Source: Sphingomonas sp. Leaf230 (GTDB lineage Bacteria > Pseudomonadota > Alphaproteobacteria > Sphingomonadales > Sphingomonadaceae). From it: 64,000 bases of DNA. The position numbers were made by a program, and so were the translations under genes. The stretch is taken from contig NZ_LMKW01000008.1 of the NCBI RefSeq assembly GCF_001421745.1, positions 652,146 through 716,145 of the forward strand, in the 5' to 3' direction. Within the stretch, counting starts at the first letter, position 1. Each line of letters begins with the position of its first letter. Shown here piece after piece: positions 53,784 through 61,393 of this stretch. The notes under the pieces were generated by a model, which worked only from the letters and a program-made list of their open reading frames with translations, was not told the DNA's origin and searched no databases.

Positions 53784-54464
53784 TCAGCCGATCTGGCGGA
53801 CGGCGCTGGCGGGGATTTCGCCGAGGCCGGGAAGCGTGAGGATGGCGGCACCGGTGGTGGTCGACACCGACTGGACGGGCGCCCAGACCAAGCCGGTCGC
53901 GCCGACCGTGGTGCCGGCGTTCTGCGCGTTGACCTGAACCGTGAACGGGCCGTTGCCGGTTTCCGCACCGGCGGCGTCCTTGCCGTCCCAGTCGTAGCCG
54001 ATCGTGCCCTTGGCCTGCTTGCCGAGCGACATGGTCTTCAGGACCGCGCCGTTCGCATCGCTGATCGTGACGTTGACGTCGGTCGCTGCGCCGGCCAGCT
54101 CGACCGAACCCGCGATCCCGCCGGTTGCGCGACCATAGGCGGTGCTGCCCGGGGTCAGGACGGTCTTGCCGACATAGCCGAGCGCTTCACCGGTGCTGGT
54201 GACGCCGAGCTTGTCGGCGATCGCCTTCATCGTCGTGTTCATCTCGGAAATGCCCGAGGTGGTTGAGATCTGCGCCATCTGCGCGACCATCTGGGTGTTG
54301 TCGACCGGGTTGAACGGGTCCTGGTTCTGCATCTGTGCGGTCATCAGCTTCAGGAAATCGGACTGGCCGAGCGACGTCGACGACTTGGTCGTGGTGGTCG
54401 CCGCGGCAGTCGACGTGCGCGTAATGCCGAGGTTGGACAGCGTGGAGTCGAAGGAGGTTGCCAT
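53784..54464 (-). CDS. flgD: Flagellar hook-capping protein FlgD
   Basis: A 226-residue hook scaffold. The conserved N-terminal segment is LGQSDFLKLMTAQMQNQDPF followed by NTQMVAQMAQISTTSGI. The C-terminal FlgD Ig-like/tudor region includes TISDANGAVLKTMSLGKQAKG and YDWDGKDAAG. It is 2 bases after flgC. Confidence 0.95.
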   Translation of the reverse strand: MATSFDSTLSNLGITRTSTAAATTTTKSSTSLGQSDFLKLMTAQMQNQDPFNPVDNTQMVAQMAQISTTSGISEMNTTMKAIADKLGVTSTGEALGYVGKTVLTPGSTAYGRATGGIAGSVELAGAATDVNVTISDANGAVLKTMSLGKQAKGTIGYDWDGKDAAGAETGNGPFTVQVNAQNAGTTVGATGLVWAPVQSVSTTTGAAILTLPGLGEIPASAVRQIG

Positions 54465-54466
54465 GA

Positions 54467-54877
54467 TCAGCGGCCTAGCTTGAGGGTATCGATGATGAGC
54501 GACTTGGCCGTGTTCATCACTTCGATGTTGTTCTGGTAGCTGCGGGCGGTCTCCATCATGTCGACCATCTCGCGGGTTTCATCGACCGCCGCTTCGAAGA
54601 TGTTGCCATCCTTGTCGGCCATCGGGTTGTCGGGGTCGTAGCGCTTGGTCGGCGCTTCACCGGCCGTGACGACGCGCTCGACGTCGACCGTCGACATGCC
54701 GCTCGCGGCGTCGAAGCTGGTGCGGAACACCGGCTTCATCGTCTTGTATGCGGTCTCCGCGGAGCCGGTGGTGCCGCCGGCATTGGCGAGATTGGACGCC
54801 GTGGTGTTCATCCGGACGAGCTGCGCGGACATCGCGCGGCCGGCGACCTGGAAGATCGTCATGGGCTGGTTGGACAT
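54467..54877 (-). CDS. flgC: Flagellar proximal rod protein FlgC
   Basis: A 136-residue rod protein with IFQVAGRAMSAQLVRMNTTASNLANAGG (read in parts), the internal DPDNPMADKDGNIF, and C-terminal REMVDMMETARSYQNNIEVMNTAKSLI. It directly follows flgB (1-base gap). Confidence 0.95.
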   Translation of the reverse strand: MSNQPMTIFQVAGRAMSAQLVRMNTTASNLANAGGTTGSAETAYKTMKPVFRTSFDAASGMSTVDVERVVTAGEAPTKRYDPDNPMADKDGNIFEAAVDETREMVDMMETARSYQNNIEVMNTAKSLIIDTLKLGR

Positions 54878-54878
54878 C

Positions 54879-55217
54879 TCATTCCCCCTTCAGCGCGCGG
54901 GTGATCTGGCCGATCCGCCCGTTCAGGAACGACAGCGTCGTCTGATACTGGACGGCGTTCTCGGCGAAGGCGGTCTGCTCCTGGCTCAGCTCAACGGTGT
55001 TGCCGTCCATCGAGGTCTGGGTGGGGATGCGGTACTTGGTCGCAGCAGTCAGGCCCTGGTCGTGCTCGACCGAGGCGAGCGCCGACTGAAAATCGATGTC
55101 GCGCGCCTTGAAGCCGGGCGTCGAGGCGTTGGCGATGTTCGACGCCAGCACACCCATGCGCTGCGACCGCACCTCGAGTGCCGCCCCGTGAACTCCGAAA
55201 AGCGTGTCGCCTGACAC
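54879..55217 (-). CDS. flgB: Flagellar proximal rod protein FlgB, first gene of the flg operon
   Basis: A 112-residue rod protein: DTLFGVHGAALEVRSQRMGV, LASNIANASTPGFKARDIDF, and C-terminal QYQTTLSFLNGRIGQITRAL. GTG 55217 is preferred over ATG 55241 for two reasons. It is preceded by GGGAG at 8-base spacing. The sigma-54 -12 element ends at 55259, which puts the transcript start at about 55247, leaving too little leader for ATG 55241. It heads flgBCDEFGHIJKL. Confidence 0.9.
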   Translation of the reverse strand: MSGDTLFGVHGAALEVRSQRMGVLASNIANASTPGFKARDIDFQSALASVEHDQGLTAATKYRIPTQTSMDGNTVELSQEQTAFAENAVQYQTTLSFLNGRIGQITRALKGE

Positions 55218-55258
55218 AAGCCCGTCTCCCGGCGCACCCATTGCGCAATCGGACACAA

Positions 55259-55273
55259 GCAATGGGCGTGCCA
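55259..55273 (-). promoter_or_regulatory. Sigma-54 (RpoN) promoter of the flgB operon
   Basis: Read leftward: TGGCAC-GCCCA-TTGC, which matches the -24/-12 consensus TGGCAC-N5-TTGC exactly. It lies 42 bases before the flgB GTG. Confidence 0.9.
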
Positions 55274-55450
55274 GTTTTTGTGGCGAGGGTGGGGGATGGT
55301 GGTTTGCCGGGTGGTGGCGGGCTGGCGGCAAGGGGAGCGGCAAGAGGTTGCCGGTGTTGCAGGGGTGGGCGGCAATCGGGTTGCCGGTTGGTGCGGTGGC
55401 TTGTTGAAAGCGGCAAGCCGAACTGCCGGTCCGCGCCCCCACTGTGTTTC

Positions 55451-55493
55451 CCCGCGAAGGCGGGGACCCAGTCTGGGCTCCCGCCTTCGCGGG
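55451..55493. repeat. REP-like inverted repeat (family C)
   Basis: CCCGCGAAGGCGGG (55451-55464) and CCCGCCTTCGCGGG (55480-55493) are perfect complements around GACCCAGTCTGGGCT. Confidence 0.85.
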
Positions 55494-55587
55494 AGAACAA
55501 GGAAGCAGGTGCTGCCGTACGATGAACGCAACTCCCGCCAACACTCCGTCGGATTGGTGCAGACGCCCCCCCCCCACAGGTCCACCA

Positions 55588-55683
55588 CCCCGGCGGAGGC
55601 CGGGCCCAGTTGGCGAGGTCGCAGTAACAAAGCGCGCGCTCAGTGAACAACGTCCCCCAACTGGGCCCCGGCCTCCGCCGGGG
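55588..55683. repeat. Inverted repeat (family D)
   Basis: CCCCGGCGGAGGCCGGGCCC with AGTTGG (55588-55613) and its complement (55657-55683) differ by one inserted base. Confidence 0.85.
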
Positions 55684-55719
55684 AAGCGCCAAATGCCCGC
55701 AGGCATCCCCCCTTATTCC

Positions 55720-55825
55720 CCCTCCCTCGTGAAGGGAGGGGCCGGGGGTAGGTGGGCCGCTTGGCGAACTCCGCGACCTATAACGAGCCCACCCACCCCT
55801 AGCCCCTCCCTTCACGAGGAAGGGG
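55720..55825. repeat. Inverted repeat (family B)
   Basis: The arms at about 55720-55756 (CCCTCCCTCGTGAAGGGAGG onward) and 55788-55825 are near-complements. It is related to the repeats at 1-27 and 58281-58388. Confidence 0.85.
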
Positions 55826-55844
55826 AACAGAAGATTACGCCAAT

Positions 55845-55859
55845 TGGCCCACCCCTTGC
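55845..55859 (+). promoter_or_regulatory. Possible sigma-54 promoter before the second stator-like pair
   Basis: TGGCCC-ACCCC-TTGC differs from the -24 consensus by one base. It lies only 13 bases before ATG 55873, so the leader would be very short; this keeps the call tentative. Confidence 0.45.
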
Positions 55860-55872
55860 ATCACCCCCGCAC

Positions 55873-56547
55873 ATGATCACGCTCGCCCAACTCCTCGACC
55901 CCGCAGCGCTCGCCATCGTCGGTGGCGGCACGACGCTCGCCGTCGTCCTCCGCACACCCCTCCGCGACTTCGGCCGAGCACTCGCCGCCGTCACCACGCT
56001 CGGCTGCGGCAGGTTCGACGCAGATCCGCTCCTTCTGCAAATCACCGCCCTGGCCCGCATCGCCAAGCGCCACGGCGTCATGGCGCTCGATCGCTCGGTC
56101 ATCACCGACGCGGACGTCGCCGCGGGGATCGCGGCGATCGTCGACGGCGCCTCCGCGACCGACGTCGCGACGCTGGTCCAGCATCGCCGCCGCGCCCGCA
56201 TCGAGCGCCACGTCGCCGCCGCCGACGTCTGGGCCGGCGCCGCCGAGGCCGCGCCGGCAATGGGCATGGTCGGCACGCTGATCGGCTTAGCGCAGATGTT
56301 CGCGACGATGAGCGATCCCGGCGCGATCGGTGGCGCGATGGCGGTGGCGCTACTCGCCACGCTGTACGGCGCACTGTTCGCCAATTTGCTCTTCATGCCG
56401 ATCGCCAACCGCCTCCGCGCGCTAGGGCGTAACGAGGCGTTCGAGCGCGCGCGCCTCGAAGCGCCGCTGGTAGCCCTCGCCGAACGCGAGACGCCGCGCG
56501 GCTATGTCGCCCCGATAGCGCCGCCGACTCTGGCCACCGTCGCATGA
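55873..56547 (+). CDS. MotA/TolQ/ExbB-like proton-channel protein, second stator-like pair
   Basis: A 224-residue membrane protein. An N-terminal helix (about 9-26) is followed by a cytoplasmic region with many charged residues, then two C-terminal helices with AAPAMGMVGTLIGLAQMF and LLATLYGALFANLLFMPIANR. This keeps the two MotA proline positions (P in APAMG and FMPIAN). It is about 60 residues shorter than MotA at 45360-46223. It overlaps the next, MotB-like, gene by 4 bases. It could be an alternative stator or an energiser of another flagellar step. Confidence 0.82.
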   Translation: MITLAQLLDPAALAIVGGGTTLAVVLRTPLRDFGRALAAVTTLGCGRFDADPLLLQITALARIAKRHGVMALDRSVITDADVAAGIAAIVDGASATDVATLVQHRRRARIERHVAAADVWAGAAEAAPAMGMVGTLIGLAQMFATMSDPGAIGGAMAVALLATLYGALFANLLFMPIANRLRALGRNEAFERARLEAPLVALAERETPRGYVAPIAPPTLATVA

Positions 56548-57080
56548 ACGCCAGCGAATATCCCGATGCGCCGACCGGCAAGCCGCTCTGGCTGATCACG
56601 CTTGCCGACCTCGCCTTGCTGCTGGTCGGCTTCCTCGTGCTGCTTCAGGCCACGCAACATATCGGTGGCAAGGACCTCGCAAAGGGCATTCGCGAAGGCT
56701 TCGGTGCGAACGATACCGAGCCGACGCCGATGCCCGTCGCCGCCGCCGGCATCCTCGATTTCGCGCCCGGCTCGGCAATCCTGCCGACCACGCCGGGCGC
56801 GCTCGTCGCCTGGGCGCGGGAGGCGGCGCGTGACCCTCGCGTGATGCTCACCGTCACCGGTTCGACCGACGGCACGCCCACCGATATCGACCGCGTGACG
56901 GGTAGCGCCGCGATCCTCGCCGCCGACCGCGCGCGCACCGTTGCCGCTGCGCTTGCCGCGGTCGCGCCGTCCCGCGTCGCGATCGTCACCGCCACCAAGC
57001 CCGGCCGCCGCGCCGCCATCGTCTCCGTCGCCTTTGTCGGCGAACCCCCCAGGGGCGAAGTTCAAAGGACCGCTCAATGA
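56544..57080 (+). CDS. MotB/OmpA-like protein, second stator-like pair
   Basis: A 178-residue protein with a single N-terminal helix, WLITLADLALLLVGFLVLL; D22 sits where MotB has its proton-binding Asp. The short OmpA-like domain follows (ILDFAPGSAIL, then TVTGSTDGTP, then LAADRARTVAAAL). The usual GHTD...N..LS..R motif is degenerate: STD and one Arg remain. It is about 120 residues shorter than MotB. It is coupled on both sides: ATGA with the MotA-like gene and ATGA with flgA. Confidence 0.8.
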   Translation: MNASEYPDAPTGKPLWLITLADLALLLVGFLVLLQATQHIGGKDLAKGIREGFGANDTEPTPMPVAAAGILDFAPGSAILPTTPGALVAWAREAARDPRVMLTVTGSTDGTPTDIDRVTGSAAILAADRARTVAAALAAVAPSRVAIVTATKPGRRAAIVSVAFVGEPPRGEVQRTAQ

Positions 57081-57571
57081 TCATCCCGTTCCTGCTCATG
57101 GCAGCGAGCTTTCAGGATACCGCCGCACTCGATCGCTCGGTCGCCGCGTTTACCGGCCGGCCGACGGGCGCCGAGGGTGGCGCGCGCACGCCGGTCGATG
57201 CGCGGTTGCGGCTTGCGACCTGCCCGACGGTGTCGCTGTCGTGGCGTTCCGAACAGCATGATGCGGTCGTCGTGTCGTGCGCCGGCCCGGCGTGGCGGAT
57301 CTTCGTGCCGGTCATCCGCCCCGCCAACGCGCCTGCCGCTGTGGCAGCCTCGTTCACCCCCGCCGCGAAGGCCGCACCGGTCATCAAGCGCGGCGATCCG
57401 ATCGTGATCGAGGCCGGTACCGAAGGCTTCTCGATCAGCCGCGAAGGCGTCGCGATGGGCGATGCCGCGCCCGGCGGCCGCTTCATGGTCAAGGTCGACG
57501 ACACCCGCACGCCGGTCCAGGCGATCGCGGTCGATGCCGGTCGCGCGACGCTTCCCGGTTGGTCGAACTGA
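57077..57571 (+). CDS. flgA: Flagellar P-ring assembly chaperone FlgA
   Basis: A 164-residue periplasmic protein. A short hydrophobic N-terminus is followed by the SAF-like domain: PVIKRGDPIVIEAGTEGFSI, GVAMGDAAPGGRFMVKVDDT, and VQAIAVDAGRATLPGW. These are the standard FlgA features; it helps FlgI form the P ring. ATG 57077 overlaps the upstream TGA. The signal sequence is short (about 10-14 residues). Confidence 0.88.
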   Translation: MIIPFLLMAASFQDTAALDRSVAAFTGRPTGAEGGARTPVDARLRLATCPTVSLSWRSEQHDAVVVSCAGPAWRIFVPVIRPANAPAAVAASFTPAAKAAPVIKRGDPIVIEAGTEGFSISREGVAMGDAAPGGRFMVKVDDTRTPVQAIAVDAGRATLPGWSN

Positions 57572-57611
57572 GCCTGGTCGAACTAATTTCGGACGAACAG
57601 ATTAATTTTGC

Positions 57612-57638
57612 TAAAGGTTTTGCCGGTGCGGCCGTTTC
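57612..57638 (+). promoter_or_regulatory. Candidate sigma-28 (FliA) promoter of flgM-flgN
   Basis: TAAAGGTT-N11-GCCGTTTC against the consensus TAAAGTTT-N11-GCCGATAA: 7 of 8 and 5 of 8 matches with exact spacing, 34 bases before ATG 57672. The -10 core GCCGTT is shared with the site upstream of the flagellin gene. Confidence 0.65.
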
Positions 57639-57671
57639 TCCTGATGTCAGCGCAAACCAGAGGATGCGGAC

Positions 57672-57968
57672 ATGGTGGACTCGATCGGCGCGAAGCCGTC
57701 AGTAGCAGGAGATCGTTCCGTCGCGCGCATCGCCGCGGCGACGCCGACGACGGTCGTACAGACGCCTGTGCTGCCCAAGCAGATGTCGGTGGAGCCGGAA
57801 TCGATCGCGCTCGCCAAGTCGATGGCCGCCTCGCCGCCGATCGACGCGAGCCGCGTCGCTGCGATCAAGAAAGCGATCGCCGCGGGCACCTTTCCGATCC
57901 TTCCCGCGACCATCGCCGATCGCCTGATGGCGCTTCGCCTGGACTGGAATTCCAATGAAACGGCGTGA
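57672..57968 (+). CDS. flgM: Anti-sigma-28 factor FlgM
   Basis: A 98-residue protein. The disordered N-terminal half (export-competent) is followed by the FlgM domain PPIDASRVAAIKKAIAAGTF and ILPATIADRLMAL. It holds FliA inactive until hook completion, then is exported. It overlaps flgN by 14 bases. The target FliA is encoded at 61390-62154. Confidence 0.9.
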   Translation: MVDSIGAKPSVAGDRSVARIAAATPTTVVQTPVLPKQMSVEPESIALAKSMAASPPIDASRVAAIKKAIAAGTFPILPATIADRLMALRLDWNSNETA

Positions 57969-58272
57969 TGCCCTGATCCGCGTCATCGATGCGCTGCACG
58001 CCGAGATCGCCGCGCTGAAGTCGAACGACGTCGCCAGCCTCGAGCGCGCGACCGCGGACAAGCTCGCCGGAATCGAACAGGTCGCGCTGCTCGGCACCGG
58101 CCCGGCCGGCACCGAGATCCGCGAGCTGGCCGACGAGGCGAACCGGCTCAACGAGACCTGCCGGATCTACACCAATTTGATGGCGGCAAATGTTCGCCGC
58201 CGCCTGCAAACCCTGACCGGCGATGGCGCCGTTGCCGGGTATCGGCCCGGCCTGCGCGCCGCGTACGCCTGA
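57955..58272 (+). CDS. flgN: FlgN-type export chaperone for hook-filament junction proteins
   Basis: A 105-residue, almost wholly helical protein (LIRVIDALHAEIAALKSNDV, LASLERATADKLAGIEQ-like heptads, then NRLNETCRIYTNLMAANVRRRLQ). FlgN proteins are poorly conserved, so the call leans on size, helicity and the flgM-flgN gene order. The expected clients are FlgK and FlgL. Confidence 0.8.
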   Translation: MKRRDALIRVIDALHAEIAALKSNDVASLERATADKLAGIEQVALLGTGPAGTEIRELADEANRLNETCRIYTNLMAANVRRRLQTLTGDGAVAGYRPGLRAAYA

Positions 58273-58280
58273 CTTCTGCG

Positions 58281-58388
58281 CCCCTCCCTGGAAGGGAGGG
58301 GTTGGGGGTGGGTCGCCTTCCGCGAATTCCGAACCGCTAAGACACAAGCCGGCCTACCCACCCCCTGCCCCTCCCTTCCATGGAGGGG
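58281..58388. repeat. Inverted repeat (family B)
   Basis: CCCCTCCCTGGAAGGGAGGG (58281 onward, arm to 58313) and its complement (58356-58388) flank a 42-base spacer. It matches the half-element at 1-27. Confidence 0.87.
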
Positions 58389-58432
58389 AGATCGTTGTGC
58401 ACCGGGCGAATACAGCCTGCCCACACCAAAAC

Positions 58433-58447
58433 TGGCACGCCCCTTGC
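58433..58447 (+). promoter_or_regulatory. Sigma-54 (RpoN) promoter of the transglycosylase-flhA-fliA operon
   Basis: TGGCAC-GCCCC-TTGC is an exact -24/-12 match, 36 bases before ATG 58484. The leader then contains a small CCCCTG-AAC-CAGGGG hairpin (58455-58469). Confidence 0.9.
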
Positions 58448-58483
58448 TGAGCAACCCCTGAACCAGGGGCACCGCACACGGGC

Positions 58484-59329
58484 ATGACCGTCAATCCTAT
58501 CACTACCGGCCGGATCCAGTCCGCGATCGCGCTTGCGAGCAGCAAGACGGGCGTGGATTTCGACTATCTGCTGGGCCAGGCGAAGCTCGAGAGCGGGCTC
58601 AACGCCAACGCCAAGGCCGGCACCTCGAGCGCATCGGGCCTCTACCAGTTCATCGAACAGAGCTGGCTCTCCGTCGTCAAGAAGCACGGCGCGGAGCACG
58701 GCATGGCTTGGGCCGCGAACAGCATCGGCCAGTCGTCGAGCGGCCGCTTCTCGGTCGGCGATGCCGCCACCAAGGCCGCTGTCCTCGCGCTGCGCAACGA
58801 TCCCAACGCCGCCTCGCTGATGGCCGCCGAATACGCGTCGGACAACAAGGCCTCGCTCGAAGGCACGCTGAACCGCCCGGCCTCCGGCACCGACCTCTAC
58901 ATGGCGCATTTCATGGGCCTCGGCGGCGCGACCAAGTTCCTCAAGACGATGCAGGCGAACCCGCAGGCGAGCGGCGCGGCGCTGTTCCCCGCCGCGGCAC
59001 GCGCGAACCACAACGTCTTCTACGATTCGAACAACCAGCCGCGCACGCTGTCGGCGATCTACGACCGGTTCGCCGACAAGCTAGGCGGCGCCGCCGCGGG
59101 GGCAAGCGCGACCGCGACACCCGCCAACTACGCCGCGCAGTCGCTCGACATGAACGGCAGCACGATCATCACCGGCAACAACGAAAGCGCGGACGACGCG
59201 CTCGCCTGGGCGACTACCGCGATGGGCAGGTTCACCGGCAAGACGACGCAGGCCGCCGCGAGCATCTTGCGCCCGACGCCCGACACCGCACGGCTCGCGT
59301 ACATGATGCTCGCACGGTTGGGCGGCTAA
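58484..59329 (+). CDS. Lytic transglycosylase (SLT domain), flagellar
   Basis: A 281-residue protein. The SLT core is visible: FDYLLGQAKLESGLNANAKA (the catalytic Glu is in LESG), SSASGLYQFIEQSWL, and later LYMAHFMGLGGATKFL. No clear cleavable signal peptide; the start MTVNPITTGRIQSAIALASS resembles flagellar muramidases exported with the rod. It probably opens the peptidoglycan for the rod, replacing the muramidase half missing from FlgJ. It is 3 bases before flhA. Confidence 0.88.
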   Translation: MTVNPITTGRIQSAIALASSKTGVDFDYLLGQAKLESGLNANAKAGTSSASGLYQFIEQSWLSVVKKHGAEHGMAWAANSIGQSSSGRFSVGDAATKAAVLALRNDPNAASLMAAEYASDNKASLEGTLNRPASGTDLYMAHFMGLGGATKFLKTMQANPQASGAALFPAAARANHNVFYDSNNQPRTLSAIYDRFADKLGGAAAGASATATPANYAAQSLDMNGSTIITGNNESADDALAWATTAMGRFTGKTTQAAASILRPTPDTARLAYMMLARLGG

Positions 59330-59332
59330 GCG

Positions 59333-61393
59333 ATGAACCGCATTCTCTCCAACGCCAGGGCGTCGGTCCTGCCGCTCGCGATCCTGCTGCTGGTCCTCGT
59401 CATGGTCGTGCCGATCCCGGCGTTCATGCTCGACATCTTCTTTGTGGCGAACATCGCGATCAGCCTCGCCGTGCTGATGGTCGCCTTGAACGCGCAGAAG
59501 CCGCTCGATTTCTCCGCCTTCCCGACCGTCCTCCTGTTCGCCACGCTCTTCCGCCTCGGCCTCAACGTCGCCTCGACCCGCATCGTGCTGGTCCACGGCC
59601 ACGAGGGCGAGAGCGCGGCGGGCCACGTCATCGAGGCGTTCGGCACGTTCCTGATCGGCGGCGATTACGTCGTCGGCATCTTCGTCTTCGCGATCCTGAT
59701 GATCATCAACATGATCGTCGTCACCAAGGGCGCCGGCCGCGTGTCCGAAGTCAGCGCGCGCTTCACGCTCGACGCACTCCCCGGCAAGCAGATGGCGATC
59801 GACGCCGATCTGAACGCCGGCCTCATCACCCCCGACGAAGCCAAGGCGCGCCGCGTCGAAGTCTCCACCGAAGCCGATTTCTACGGCTCGATGGACGGCT
59901 CGTCGAAGTTCGTGAAGGGCGATGCGGTCGCGGCGATGCTGATCCTCGCCGCCAACATCATCGGCGGCCTGATCCTCGGCCCCGTCAGCCACGGCATGAC
60001 GATCGCCGATGCGGCGCACAACTACATCCTGCTCGCGATCGGCGACGCGCTCGTCGCGCAGCTGCCGTCGCTGATGCTGTCGATCGCCGCCGCCTCGATC
60101 GTCACGCGCGTGACCTCCGACAAGGATCTCGCCGGCCAGATCGGCGGCCAGTTCGGGTCGCCCCGCACCTGGACGCCCGTCGCCGTCATCCTCGCGCTGC
60201 TCGGCATCCTCCCCGGCATGCCGCACATGGTGATCCTGCCCGCCGCGGCGATCGCCGGGTTCGCCGCGTGGAAGCTCCGCCAGATCGAACGCCGCCCCGC
60301 CCCCGTCGTGGTCGTCCCCGTCGAGACGATCGACCAGTCGAAAATCGGCTGGGAAGAAGTCACCGATGGCATGCAGGTCAATCTCGACATCGGCTACGGC
60401 CTGGTGCCGCTCGCCGACGAGCGTCGCGGGTCGCCGTTGATGAGCCGGATCACCGGTGTGCGTCGCCAGCTGTCGAAGGAACTTGGGTTCGTCGTGCCGC
60501 AGGTCCGCGTCCGCGACGACATCAACCTCGCGCCCTACGTCTACCGCATCCTCGTCAACGGCGTCGTCGTCGGCGAGGACACCGTGTCGCCCGACGAGAT
60601 GCTCGCGCTCGACACCGGGCAGGCGTTCGGCGACCTGTTCGGCAAGAAGGTCAAGGACCCGACCTTCGGGCTCGACGCGACCTGGGTCGATGCCAGCGAT
60701 GCCGATGCCGCGACCGGGGCGGGCTATCTCGTGGTCGATCCCGGCACCGTGATGGCGACGCATCTCAACCATCTGCTCGGCCAGAACGCGGCCGAGCTGC
60801 TCGGCCAGGACGAAGTGCAGGCGCTGCTCGACGGCCTGAAGGAACGCGCCGCGCAGCTGGTCGCAGCACTCGCGCCGCTGCCGATCACGACGCTGACGCA
60901 GGTCCTGAAAGGCCTGCTCGCGGAGAACGTCCCGCTGAAGGAATTCCGGCGCATCGCCGGCGCGATCGCGGTGGCCGCGCAGCGCACGCAGGACGCCGAG
61001 GAGATCATCGAGACGATCCGTCCCGAGCTCGGCGCGCTCATCATCCAGAAACTGTGCGGCGTGCGCGAACCGCTGCGCGTCATGACGTTGGAGGGTCAAT
61101 TGGAAGGTCTGCTCGGCCAGGCGATGCGCGCCGATCAATCGCGCCGCCACGTCATCGAACCCGATCTCGGCCGCCGCATCGTCGAGGCGCTGCAACGCGC
61201 CGCCGAACCGCTGATCGCCGAAGCGAAGCCGTTCGCGCTTGTCGTCCAGCCGACCATCCGCATCGCCATCCGCAAGCTGGTGAAGACGTGCCTGCCCGAT
61301 ACGCCGGTAATGTCGTTCTTCGAGGTGCCGGAGGAGAAGGCGGTCGAAGTCGTCGCCGTCATCGGCGCCTCCCAACAGGCGCTGGCCGCATGA
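59333..61393 (+). CDS. flhA: Flagellar export apparatus protein FlhA
   Basis: A 686-residue inner-membrane export-gate protein. The N-terminal half has about eight helices (ILLLVLVMVVPIPAFMLDIF, DFSAFPTVLLFATLFRLGLN) and the FHIPEP loop region (FVKGDAVAAMLILAANIIGG). The C-terminal cytoplasmic part contains VPLKEFRRIAGAIAVAAQRT and LVQPTIR-like ends. Length matches the family (about 690). The stop overlaps the fliA start. Confidence 0.97.
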   Translation: MNRILSNARASVLPLAILLLVLVMVVPIPAFMLDIFFVANIAISLAVLMVALNAQKPLDFSAFPTVLLFATLFRLGLNVASTRIVLVHGHEGESAAGHVIEAFGTFLIGGDYVVGIFVFAILMIINMIVVTKGAGRVSEVSARFTLDALPGKQMAIDADLNAGLITPDEAKARRVEVSTEADFYGSMDGSSKFVKGDAVAAMLILAANIIGGLILGPVSHGMTIADAAHNYILLAIGDALVAQLPSLMLSIAAASIVTRVTSDKDLAGQIGGQFGSPRTWTPVAVILALLGILPGMPHMVILPAAAIAGFAAWKLRQIERRPAPVVVVPVETIDQSKIGWEEVTDGMQVNLDIGYGLVPLADERRGSPLMSRITGVRRQLSKELGFVVPQVRVRDDINLAPYVYRILVNGVVVGEDTVSPDEMLALDTGQAFGDLFGKKVKDPTFGLDATWVDASDADAATGAGYLVVDPGTVMATHLNHLLGQNAAELLGQDEVQALLDGLKERAAQLVAALAPLPITTLTQVLKGLLAENVPLKEFRRIAGAIAVAAQRTQDAEEIIETIRPELGALIIQKLCGVREPLRVMTLEGQLEGLLGQAMRADQSRRHVIEPDLGRRIVEALQRAAEPLIAEAKPFALVVQPTIRIAIRKLVKTCLPDTPVMSFFEVPEEKAVEVVAVIGASQQALAA

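Larger units (their letters stand above)
55218..55872. other. Divergent flgB / stator-pair intergenic region
   Basis: These 655 bases contain the flgB sigma-54 promoter at the left end, a weaker sigma-54-like site at the right end, and between them three unrelated inverted-repeat elements (listed separately). Several open frames cross the repeats but none has a supportable gene structure. Confidence 0.75.

Noticed and set aside
51590..53839. Long plus-strand open frame opposite flgE-flgF-flgG
   Set aside because: Shadow of three well-conserved rod and hook genes on the minus strand.
55278..55870. Open frames through the flgB/stator intergenic region
   Set aside because: They run across inverted repeats, have no ribosome sites or conserved features, and give Pro/Gly/Arg-rich translations.
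59081..61375. Long minus-strand open frame opposite flhA
   Set aside because: Charged low-complexity translation with no motif; flhA on the plus strand is unmistakable and overlaps fliA correctly.
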